Part shown: positions 57,532 to 64,000 of the stretch, in pieces
How the letters are laid out: each line of letters starts with the position of its first letter
Position numbering within the stretch: the first letter of the stretch is position 1
From: Bacillota bacterium
Lineage (GTDB): Bacteria > Bacillota > Sulfobacillia > JAJZIM01
Direction of reading: 5' to 3'
Length of the DNA: 64,000 bases
Assembly: GCA_021810565.1 (NCBI GenBank)
Contig: JAJZIM010000001.1
Location: 1 to 64,000 of the forward strand
Notes under the pieces: generated by a model
What the model was told of the DNA's origin: nothing
Databases searched by the model: none
What the model saw: the letters and a program-made list of their open reading frames with translations, nothing else
Program-made: the position numbers and the translations under genes

Positions 57532-59240
57532 GCACCGTGCGGGCGGAACGTTGGGCGGCGGCCGGCGCCGTCGCCCTCCTGCTGCTCCTGGTGGCCTACC
57601 CCATGGCCACCGTGGCGGGCCAGGCCTTCTTCCCGCACGCCTTTGCCCGCCACCCCTCTTGGGCCTTCGACCCCCTCCCCCTGCTCCACGTCTTCACCCG
57701 CCCCTGGGACTACCGGATGCTGGCGGACTCCTGTCTGCTGAGCGCCGCCGCGGCGCTCCTCGCCACCTGCTGCGGCACCGCCCTGGCCATCTTGACCCGA
57801 CGCACCGACGTTCCCGCTCGCGCCCTGTGGGCAGGCCTGGTGTGGGTGGTGCTGCTCACCCCGTCCTTCCTCCTGGCGCAGGGCTGGGAACTGCTGCTGC
57901 AGCGCGGCGGTCTCTTGGACTCCCTGCTGGCGGTGCCGCCGCTGGTGCGCCATCTGTTCTTCTCCCCCTGGGGCCTGGCCCTGGTGCTGGCCGGCAAGTT
58001 CTTCCCCTTCGCCTATCTGGCCGTGGGCGCCGCCCTGCCCTGGCTGGGCGGGGAGCAGGAAGCCGCGGCGCGGGTGCTGGGGGCCGGTCGGGGGCAGGCC
58101 TGGCGGCGGATCTACCTGCCCTTGCTGCTGCCTTTCCTGGCCAGCGGAGCCACCCTGGTTTTCGCCGACGTCCTGAGCGATTTCGGCATCGCGGCCACCG
58201 TGGCCCAAAGCGCCCATTTCCCCCTCCTCACCTACCAGATCTACGCGGCCTTGTACACCGTGCCCACCGACTATCCCGGGGCCGGTGCCCTGGCCCTCCT
58301 GCTCACGGCCGCCGTGGGCGGCGCCCTCTTGGTTCAGCTGGCGCTCTTGCGCCGCTACCGCTACGCCACCGTGCACGGGGGCTTTCGCCCTCCCCCTCCG
58401 ATCCCCTTGGGCCGCGCCCGCCCCTTGGCCGCCGCCGCCCTGGGCCTTTTCTTCGCCGCGGCGCTGGGAGCGCCCCTGGCCGCCAGCCTGCTGGTGTCCT
58501 TCCTCACCCATCTGGGCGCCCCCCTGGCCCTGGGAAGCCTGACCCTGGCCCACTACGCCGCCGTCCTGCGAGGCGGCTCCCAGTCCTTGGGCGCCCTTTT
58601 CTTCTCCCTGCGCCTCGCCGCCGTGGCGGCCACCGCGGCGGTGCTCCTGGGCAGCTTCCTGGCCTGGGCGGGAATCCAAGGGTCCGGCGCCTTCCGCGCG
58701 GCTTTGCAGGGCATCTCCCTTTGGATCATCAGCCTGCCGGGCATCGTCCTGGCCGCGGGATACATCTTCGCCTGGAACCAGCGCTGGCTCGCCGCCGCGC
58801 ACCTGTTGCTGTACGGCACGGCCTGGGCCCTGGTCCTGGCCTACCTGGCCGGCGGCCTACCCTACGTCCTGCGCCTGCAACTGGGTGCCATGACCCAGCT
58901 GGATCAAAGGCTGGTGGCCGCGGCCAGGGTGCAGGGGGCCGGCGTGGCGGCGCTTCTCCGGCGGGTGATCCTGCCCCTCCTGGCCGACGGCTCCCTGTCC
59001 CTGTGGCTCTTCGTCCTGGCGGGAACCGCCTTCGAACTGCCCGCCTCGGAGCTCTTGTACCCGCCGGGACAGCCCACCTTGGCGGTGGAGATCCTGCACC
59101 GGTTCGACGGCTTTGCCTACGGACGCGGCACGGCCCTCACCGCCTTGGCCGCCGCGGCGGTGCTGGGTCTGGTGCTGGTGGCGCATCTCGGATTGCGGCG
59201 ACGGATCACCGGCGCCCCCCGGGCGGAAAGGCAGGGATGA
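57528..59240 (+). CDS. ABC transporter permease (two fused halves)
   Basis: A 570-aa membrane protein with about 12 helices and two EAA-type loops: EQEAAARVLGAGRGQAWRRI near 190 and QRLVAAARVQGAGVAALLRR near 480. Such double permeases (FbpB/PhnV-like) form the whole channel. GTG 57528 overlaps the substrate-binding protein stop (GTGA). It pairs with the ATPase downstream. Confidence 0.88.
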   Translation: MSTVRAERWAAAGAVALLLLLVAYPMATVAGQAFFPHAFARHPSWAFDPLPLLHVFTRPWDYRMLADSCLLSAAAALLATCCGTALAILTRRTDVPARALWAGLVWVVLLTPSFLLAQGWELLLQRGGLLDSLLAVPPLVRHLFFSPWGLALVLAGKFFPFAYLAVGAALPWLGGEQEAAARVLGAGRGQAWRRIYLPLLLPFLASGATLVFADVLSDFGIAATVAQSAHFPLLTYQIYAALYTVPTDYPGAGALALLLTAAVGGALLVQLALLRRYRYATVHGGFRPPPPIPLGRARPLAAAALGLFFAAALGAPLAASLLVSFLTHLGAPLALGSLTLAHYAAVLRGGSQSLGALFFSLRLAAVAATAAVLLGSFLAWAGIQGSGAFRAALQGISLWIISLPGIVLAAGYIFAWNQRWLAAAHLLLYGTAWALVLAYLAGGLPYVLRLQLGAMTQLDQRLVAAARVQGAGVAALLRRVILPLLADGSLSLWLFVLAGTAFELPASELLYPPGQPTLAVEILHRFDGFAYGRGTALTALAAAAVLGLVLVAHLGLRRRITGAPRAERQG

Positions 59241-59244
59241 TCCC

Positions 59245-60321
59245 ATGGCTGGCTGCTTGACGGTGGAAGGACTGCACCGGCGGTTCGGCAACCTGGCGGT
59301 GGCCGATGACCTCACCTTTCGGGTCGACGGCGGGAGTTACGGTGTCCTCCTGGGCCCCTCCGGCAGCGGCAAGACCTCCCTCTTGCACATGATCGCCGGC
59401 CTGTTGCGTCCCGACCGGGGCTCCATCCGCCTGGGAGACCGGGTGCTGGACGGCCCTGGGACACACCTGGCCCCGGAGCTGCGGCGCATGGGGTTGGTGT
59501 TCCAGGACTATGCCCTTTGGCCCCACCTGCCGGTCTTCGAGCAGGTGGCCTTCAGCCTCCGCCTGCGGCGCGCGCCGCGGCGGGAGCTGACCCAGGCGGT
59601 GCGCCGCTGGCTCGCCACCTTGCGGCTGGAGGGCTTGGAACGCCATTTCCCCCACCAACTGTCGGGAGGACAAAAGCAGCGGGTGGCCATCGCCCGCGCC
59701 CTGGCGGCCGAGCCCGCACTGCTGCTCCTGGACGAGCCCTTCTCCAATCTGGACCTGCCCTTGCGGGAATCGCTGCGGGAGGAGCTGGCAAAGCTCCATT
59801 CCCGCTTGGGCCTCACGGTGCTGCACGTCACCCATGATCGGCAGGACGCCCTGGAGGTGGCCGACCGGGTGCTGGTGCTGTCCCGAGGCCGGCTGCGTCA
59901 GGAGGGCAGCCCCCGCCAGCTGTACCAGGAACCGCACGACCCCTTCGTGGCCCGCCTGCTGGGGGCGGCCAACCTGATCCCCGGTCCTTTGGAGCGCGGG
60001 AACGGTACACTGGCCGTGGCGGAAGCTGACCGCCGCTGGGTGGGCCTCCCGACCGGGACGCTCAACGGTCACGGGGTGGCCTGCTTTCGCCCCGAGGCGG
60101 TACGTCTTATGGCGGAGGCGCCAGCCGCCCCGCCTCCCAACTGCTTCCCCGCCACCCTCCTGCGCAGCGCCTGCCAGGGACTTCATTGGCGGCACCGCCT
60201 GCAGCTGGGCGACCGGGAACTGGCCGCGCTGGGACCGCAAGTATTGCCGGTCGGCTCAAGGGTGTGGATCCACGTGCCGCCGGAGTCCTGCCGCATCCTG
60301 CCTCCGGAAGATGCGATCTGA
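59245..60321 (+). CDS. ABC transporter ATP-binding protein
   Basis: A 358-aa ATPase: Walker A GPSGSGKT, Q-loop VFQDYALWP, signature LSGGQKQRVAIARAL, Walker B LLLLDEPFSNLD and H-loop THDRQDAL. The C-terminal 120 residues form a TOBE-like regulatory domain of the FbpC/PotA/PhnT group. ATG 59245 lies 5 bp after the permease stop. It powers import by the two preceding gene products. Confidence 0.9.
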   Translation: MAGCLTVEGLHRRFGNLAVADDLTFRVDGGSYGVLLGPSGSGKTSLLHMIAGLLRPDRGSIRLGDRVLDGPGTHLAPELRRMGLVFQDYALWPHLPVFEQVAFSLRLRRAPRRELTQAVRRWLATLRLEGLERHFPHQLSGGQKQRVAIARALAAEPALLLLDEPFSNLDLPLRESLREELAKLHSRLGLTVLHVTHDRQDALEVADRVLVLSRGRLRQEGSPRQLYQEPHDPFVARLLGAANLIPGPLERGNGTLAVAEADRRWVGLPTGTLNGHGVACFRPEAVRLMAEAPAAPPPNCFPATLLRSACQGLHWRHRLQLGDRELAALGPQVLPVGSRVWIHVPPESCRILPPEDAI

Positions 60322-60396
60322 ACCGCCAAGGAAAGGCAGGTGATAGCTACGCCAAGATGAGTGGGCCCCTTCCAACCGACGACTCCCCCAGCTTGC

Positions 60397-60422
60397 GCCC
60401 GGGGTCACCCGGGCACTTTTTT
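60397..60422 (+). terminator. Rho-independent terminator of the ABC operon
   Basis: GCCCGGG/CCCGGGC stem with loop GTCA, then AC and TTTTTT, 75 bp after the ATPase stop. Confidence 0.9.
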
Positions 60423-60854
60423 GTGCGGGGTCTGGCGACCCTGAAGCCTTATCCCGGTCCTGCCGCCAACGGCCTGAGCGCCTCGCCGGCAGGACACTTT
60501 TGACGTCCGTGAGGTGGGAGATAGAACTGGCCATCCGGTGGCCGAAGAAAGGCGGCAGGCGATGAGCGACCGCGAGTCTCGGACGCAGGCTGCGGCTTAT
60601 TCCTCGACGACATGGACCACTGGAACTGCGAGCGCAAAGGCGCGCCCGTGGTCGGGTCCACCCAGGCGCCGCCGCCTCGGGAACGGTGCGTAGGCTTGCC
60701 TCCGGGTGCACGGTGCGACTCCCCGCGGGTTGCCCATCCAAACTGGCGCAACGGAGGATTGGCCCGGAAACGGTCCCCGCGCCGGGGCGGCGCGAACGAC
60801 TGTCGGTCAGCTTTCAGGCCTTCCCGGCCTGAGGAATGGCAACAGTTGACACCA
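60423..60854. other. Intergenic, nothing recognised
   Basis: About 430 bp between the terminator and the end of the leftward lipoprotein gene; frames present are shadows without ribosome sites. Confidence 0.45.
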
Positions 60855-61781
60855 CTATTTGAGGGTTCCGGTCCAGGAGGTCGAGGCCCCGGTCGCGGAA
60901 TTGGTCACCTGGACGGTAACGGAGTCGCCGCCGCCCAACGCGTGGTTGCCGTGGAAGGAACCCAGCACGATCCGGGTGTCGGTCCAACTCCGAAAGGAGG
61001 GAATGACCGCGGAGGTGCCCTGGCCGCCGGTCTGCCAGTTCGACGTGTTGTCTTTGAACGAGAAGCCGACGACGTTGCCGACGATGGACCGGTCGGAGGA
61101 CAGTCTGGCGAAGGGGGACGGCCCGAAGCCCGAGCCGTCGATGGTGATCCGGGGATTCATCTGGGAGTTGAAGTTGAAGCTAACCGACCGGATCACGGGC
61201 CCGCCGGCGGCCGTCCCGGAAGCCGCGCCCGAGAGAGCAAGGTCGCCGTTCCAAAGGGTGGACCGCCCGTTCTGCGCGTTGCGCACCGCGACAGTCAGGG
61301 AGTCCCCCTCCGCCAGGATCCAGCTGCCGCCGTAGGCGTGGCCGAAGCCTTGGATCACGATCCGCCGGTCGGACCAGGACCGGTAATGCAGCGTCACCGC
61401 GTTGCCCGAGCCGACACCGCAGGGTCCCGGGCTGCCCCGCCAGGTGCCGTCGCACCCCGCCTGCCAACCGCCCTGGGTGTTGTCCATGACCGAGAAGTCG
61501 GCGATGTTGCCGGCATAGGGCATGGCGACCGGGGCGGAGCCGAAGCCGGAACCCTCCACGGTTATGGTCAGGTTCTGCAGGTTTCCCGGCTGGCCGCTGA
61601 AGGAGACCGAGCGGACTGCCGGCCCCTCGGCCTTCGTGGCCTGGCCCGCGTGGTTTGGGGAGCCGTTGGCCGGCTTGCCGACCACGGAGGACCCCTTCCC
61701 GCCGAGGCTGATCTCACAGCCGGCCGAGGCGGCCAACAAGGCGCTCAGCCCTAAAACCAGCCACATTCTCGTCCCGTTCAT
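60855..61781 (-). CDS. Exported lipoprotein with two IPT/TIG-like repeats
   Basis: A 308-aa protein: signal MWLVLGLSALLAASAGC with lipobox, a Gly/Ser linker, and two repeats of about 110 residues, each with a strand of the form VRSVSFxxxxxNxxITxxGSGFGxxP and DRRIVIQGF/DTRIVLGSF. These resemble IPT/TIG-type beta-sandwich domains found in surface proteins. ATG 61781 overlaps the stop of a small upstream ORF. It is probably lipid-anchored and exposed outside the cell. Function unknown. Confidence 0.7.
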   Translation of the reverse strand: MNGTRMWLVLGLSALLAASAGCEISLGGKGSSVVGKPANGSPNHAGQATKAEGPAVRSVSFSGQPGNLQNLTITVEGSGFGSAPVAMPYAGNIADFSVMDNTQGGWQAGCDGTWRGSPGPCGVGSGNAVTLHYRSWSDRRIVIQGFGHAYGGSWILAEGDSLTVAVRNAQNGRSTLWNGDLALSGAASGTAAGGPVIRSVSFNFNSQMNPRITIDGSGFGPSPFARLSSDRSIVGNVVGFSFKDNTSNWQTGGQGTSAVIPSFRSWTDTRIVLGSFHGNHALGGGDSVTVQVTNSATGASTSWTGTLK

Positions 61782-61876
61782 CGCCGCTCATCCCCTTCCC
61801 CATTAGGAAGCCGTGGCCGCCGGCAGCCTGGCCGGCGGGGCCCCAGGAGAGACCGCATCCCGCGCATCTTGAACAT
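61778..61876 (-). CDS. Possible 32-aa peptide coupled to the lipoprotein gene
   Basis: ATG 61876 behind a strong AAGGAGG encodes a basic peptide (MFKMRGMRSLLGPRRPG...) that stops in the TGA overlapping the lipoprotein ATG (ATGA). This fits a leader whose translation couples to the gene. The peptide itself has no known relatives. It may be chance, but the ribosome site is better than that of the lipoprotein gene. Confidence 0.4.
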   Translation of the reverse strand: MFKMRGMRSLLGPRRPGCRRPRLPNGEGDERR

Positions 61877-62397
61877 CGCCATCCCTCCTTGTCAGCCGGT
61901 ACACTCTCCGGCTTCGCCTCCGCTGGCGCCCTCCCCGCCCGCGGCCTGTCGTCGCCCTCCTGTTCAGGGCGCCGCGACCCTCGGGTCGCCCCGGCCTGCC
62001 CGTGCACTCCCCCGGCGCCGCGCCCTCTCGCAGATCACCCCGGGATCGGGTCTGGGCGCTTCCCCGCGATCCCAGGCGAGGGGCTCCCCGTTTCCTCGCC
62101 GCCCCCCCGCTTCCCGTGGGACGGTGCCACTCCTACGCCCCGCCCGTGGGCCTGGCGCGGCCGGTGGGTCCCCCCGCACCTTGCGGCGGGGGAAGCGAGC
62201 CGTCCGTGACGCCCATGGAGAGGGCGTCGCCCCCCATGGCGCCAAAGCCTGCGTGGCTGGACCGTCGGGCCGCAAACCCCCTCGGCTCCGATCCGCGCCT
62301 CTGGTCTCTTGCTCCACCTCTTGCACCAAGAGGCCATGTCCTCCGCCGCTTGGCGGGGGGAGCCTCCCGACCGCCTGCGCCGGCCTCGACCCCGCCC
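61877..62397. other. Intergenic, nothing recognised
   Basis: About 520 bp, very GC-rich; frames in both directions lack homology and ribosome sites. Confidence 0.4.
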
Positions 62398-62637
62398 CTA
62401 CCGGGATTGGCGAAGCTGCCGGCGCACCGGCCAGTCTACGAAGGCGAAGACGAAGAACATGATCAGGTTGATGACGGGCACGAACCCGACCAGGACCCAC
62501 CATCCGGAGTAGCCGGCCTTGTTCAAGATCCGCACCCACGCGATGATGTTCAGCACCGTCAGGACCAGCATCACCACCACCACGCCGCCGATGGCCAGGA
62601 CGCCGGTGGCGCCGTTCAAACCTGGCACTGCGTTCAC
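62398..62637 (-). CDS. Small two-helix membrane protein (KAGYSGWW type)
   Basis: A 79-aa protein: a first helix VLAIGGVVVVMLVLTVLNIIA, then WVRILNKAGYSGWWVLVGFV and a second helix to VFAFVDWPVRR. The K-AGYSGWW motif is common to small membrane proteins near the cell surface (cf. DUF5684/DUF805-like). GTG 62637 follows GGGGGGAGG. Function unknown. Confidence 0.65.
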   Translation of the reverse strand: MNAVPGLNGATGVLAIGGVVVVMLVLTVLNIIAWVRILNKAGYSGWWVLVGFVPVINLIMFFVFAFVDWPVRRQLRQSR

Positions 62638-62659
62638 TTTCCACACCTCCCCCCTCTGG

Positions 62660-62983
62660 TCATCGCAGCAGGCTCCACAGGATCCACAACAAGGCCAGAC
62701 CGCCCAAGAACCACCAGGTGATTCGCCCAGCTTGGAAGTTGACCCGGTCCACCAAGAGTTGCCCCGTGGAGCGGTTGCGGCACAGCATCACCGCTTCCCC
62801 CGCCGGGCTGCGGGCCACTTTGGCCTCCAGCACGTCCCCCGGGGCAAGGCGCAGATCCCGCCGGGTGACCGTGAAGCGCAACACCCGCCGAGCACCGCCT
62901 GCGACGTCCAAGGCCACCGTGTACACGGCGGAGACGTCCCCCAGGCACTCCAACTCCTCCACCCTGCCGCGCACGGTCTCCAC
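62660..62983 (-). CDS. Beta-domain protein with C-terminal membrane anchor
   Basis: A 107-aa protein: a beta-rich N-terminal part (VEELECLGDVSAVYTVALDV to VMLCRNRSTGQ) and a C-terminal helix ITWWFLGGLALLWILWSLL. GTG 62983 follows GAAAGGGTGGG. It lies 22 bp before the small two-helix membrane protein gene, likely in one operon. Family not recognised. Confidence 0.6.
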   Translation of the reverse strand: METVRGRVEELECLGDVSAVYTVALDVAGGARRVLRFTVTRRDLRLAPGDVLEAKVARSPAGEAVMLCRNRSTGQLLVDRVNFQAGRITWWFLGGLALLWILWSLLR

Positions 62984-63018
62984 GGTTCACCCACCCTTTC
63001 GCGCTGCCGTGATCAGGG

Positions 63019-63411
63019 CTAGACGCTCCCGCCATACCGCTCGGCCATGGCCCCGATGACCGGCAGGGACACCTGCTGCCCCTGGAAGGCGCGGATCATG
63101 ACCCACAGCCACAGGGCAAACAGGGCCTGGCGGACCAGGGCGCTCAGAGCATAGACCAGGAACCACAGGTGGACCGCGAACCGGAGCCCCACCAGCGCCC
63201 CCAGGACCATGGCGATCAGGATGTACGCCACCGACCAAAGGATCGACTGCATGGCCGCGAAGCGCACCACGGGTTGCCGTCCCTCGATGATCAGGAAGAT
63301 GATGCCGGTGATGAAGCCCAACCGGTAGCTGAGTCCCGCCGCCGTGTTGGGAGCCAGGCCGCTGCACCCCGCAGCCCCGGGTCCGGGATAATTGCCGCCC
63401 CTGTCGCCCAC
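63019..63411 (-). CDS. DUF4870-type membrane protein
   Basis: A 130-aa protein. AGLSYRLGFITGIIFLIIEG, then VVRFAAMQSILWSVAYI and two further helices match the DUF4870/Tic20-like family, of unknown function. GTG 63411 (in AAAGGAGTGGG) or a downstream start may be used. It precedes the two smaller genes leftward. Confidence 0.7.
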   Translation of the reverse strand: MGDRGGNYPGPGAAGCSGLAPNTAAGLSYRLGFITGIIFLIIEGRQPVVRFAAMQSILWSVAYILIAMVLGALVGLRFAVHLWFLVYALSALVRQALFALWLWVMIRAFQGQQVSLPVIGAMAERYGGSV

Positions 63412-63575
63412 TCCTTTTATGGTGGATGGCCTTCAACCGCGCTGACTGCGGTGGAGGAACGGGGGCCGCCGGGACCCCGTTTCCCGCCGTCCGCACCTGG
63501 AGCCCCGGGCCCCCGCGGCGGCCAGGCAGATTCCCCAGCCGCCATCGGGCCCCGGGTCATCTGGGGCGGAAGCCC

Positions 63576-64000
63576 TTACGGGTTGTAAGTGAAGTTGGGG
63601 GCTCGCGCGGAGCAGGTGCCGGCACCGCACACTTGGACGTCGACCGATCCGGCGTAGCCCGTCGCGGGCATGGTCGCCGTGATCTCAGTGGCAGACACCA
63701 CCTGGACATTCGTAGCCGGTACGGGGCTGCTGAGGTTGGCATAGGTGACCGTCACGGAGTCCCCTGCGGCGAACCCGCTGCCGGTGATGGTCACCGGCGT
63801 GCCGCCATAGTACGAGCCGCTGTCCGGGCTGATGGAGGTCACCACCGGCCCCTGGCTGGTTCCCGACCCGCCGCTGGTGCCGTTGTAAGTGAAGTTGGGG
63901 ATTCGCTCGGAGCAGGTGCCGGCGGCGCACACTTGGACGTCGACCGGTCCGGCGTAGCCCGTCGCGGGCATGGTCGCCGTGATCTCAGTGGCAGACACCA
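63576..64000 (-). CDS. C-terminal end of an IPT/TIG-repeat surface protein (partial)
   Basis: The leftward frame enters at the window edge and stops at 63576. It contains IPT/TIG-type repeats (VVTSISPDSGSYYGGTPVTI; GSGFAAGDSVTV; VVSATEITATMPATGYAG) that end in CSARAPNFTYNP. IPT/TIG domains act in adhesion or as spacers in extracellular proteins. The N-terminus is beyond the window. Confidence 0.75.
   Translation of the reverse strand, partial: VSATEITATMPATGYAGPVDVQVCAAGTCSERIPNFTYNGTSGGSGTSQGPVVTSISPDSGSYYGGTPVTITGSGFAAGDSVTVTYANLSSPVPATNVQVVSATEITATMPATGYAGSVDVQVCGAGTCSARAPNFTYNP
63582..64000. repeat. 300-bp tandem coding repeat
   Basis: GTTGTAAGTGAAGTTGGGG at 63582 recurs at 63882, and the following 115 bp are nearly identical, giving a 100-codon period that matches one IPT/TIG unit. 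Confidence 0.8.

Noticed and set aside
60612-61754. 380-aa rightward ORF over the TIG-like lipoprotein
   Set aside because: Antisense shadow; the leftward frame has a signal peptide, lipobox and internal repeats.
1-64000. CRISPR arrays, tRNA or rRNA genes, complete insertion sequences
   Set aside because: No regularly spaced short repeats, no tRNA T-loop GTTCGAATC-type context and no rRNA-like stretch were found. Mobile traces are limited to the transposase end at 1-76 and a doubtful remnant near 55980-56201.

Overview
The window looks like a high-GC, flagellated member of the Bacillota (Firmicutes). The evidence is the gram-positive flagellar set flgK-flgL-hag-fliD-fliS-fliW-csrA, strong GGAGG-type ribosome sites with many GTG and TTG starts, an Asp23-type protein, copper-amine-oxidase-N repeats, and PhoP-like boxes of the Bacillus kind (TTAAC-like hexamers every 11 bp). 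Affiliation with Symbiobacterium-, Thermaerobacter-, Sulfobacillus- or Limnochorda-like lineages is only a guess from base composition and gene content. No rRNA, tRNA, CRISPR array or complete insertion sequence was seen.

Layout. 1-9.4 kb: the N-terminal end of an IS1634-like transposase, a MntA/HepT toxin-antitoxin pair, murJ, an OmpR-type two-component system, a second nucleotidyltransferase/HEPN pair, and a leftward Ski2-like helicase. 9.6-21.7 kb: the late flagellar cluster, which includes a methyltransferase, an acetyltransferase, a TPR glycosyltransferase and a rare fusion of an alkaline-phosphatase-superfamily domain with a PAPS/APS-reductase-like domain. CsrA-type hairpins sit before flgK, before hag and after flgL. 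21.8-26 kb: dTDP-rhamnose genes rmlA-C-B-D, split by an antisense VapBC pair. 26.2-28.5 kb: a toxin-antitoxin patch (VapBC, a frameshifted PIN-like gene, a MntA/HepT pair with an altered HepT motif). 28.6-34.1 kb: a P-loop/Asp23 protein, a protease-like protein with a destroyed triad, a chemoreceptor with a sigma-D-like promoter, a relic made of chemoreceptor and HD-GYP pieces, and an MFS-LuxR fusion regulator.

34.7-42.5 kb carries secreted and membrane proteins with recent duplications, a 59-residue leader-like peptide gene, a membrane serine protease with cytoplasmic zinc ribbons, and an HD-GYP phosphodiesterase. 42.7-60.4 kb is the most striking part: a phosphate-starvation island. Seven promoter regions carry arrays of TTAA-core hexamers at exactly 11-bp period. 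In all seven a -10-like hexamer lies 10 bp after the last box position, although three arrays need one or more degenerate boxes for this. They precede a PHS-type phosphate:H+ symporter, small membrane proteins, a split CehA/McbA-type PHP phosphoesterase operon, a HAD/thymidylate-kinase-like/HD/Ppx operon, a phospholipase C/acid phosphatase, and an FbpABC/phosphonate-type ABC transporter. Together these would release phosphate from organic esters and polyphosphate and import phosphate or an organophosphorus compound.

60.8-64 kb holds leftward genes for IPT/TIG-like exported proteins and small membrane proteins; the last one runs off the window. Most long antisense ORFs in the track are codon-bias shadows and were left out.
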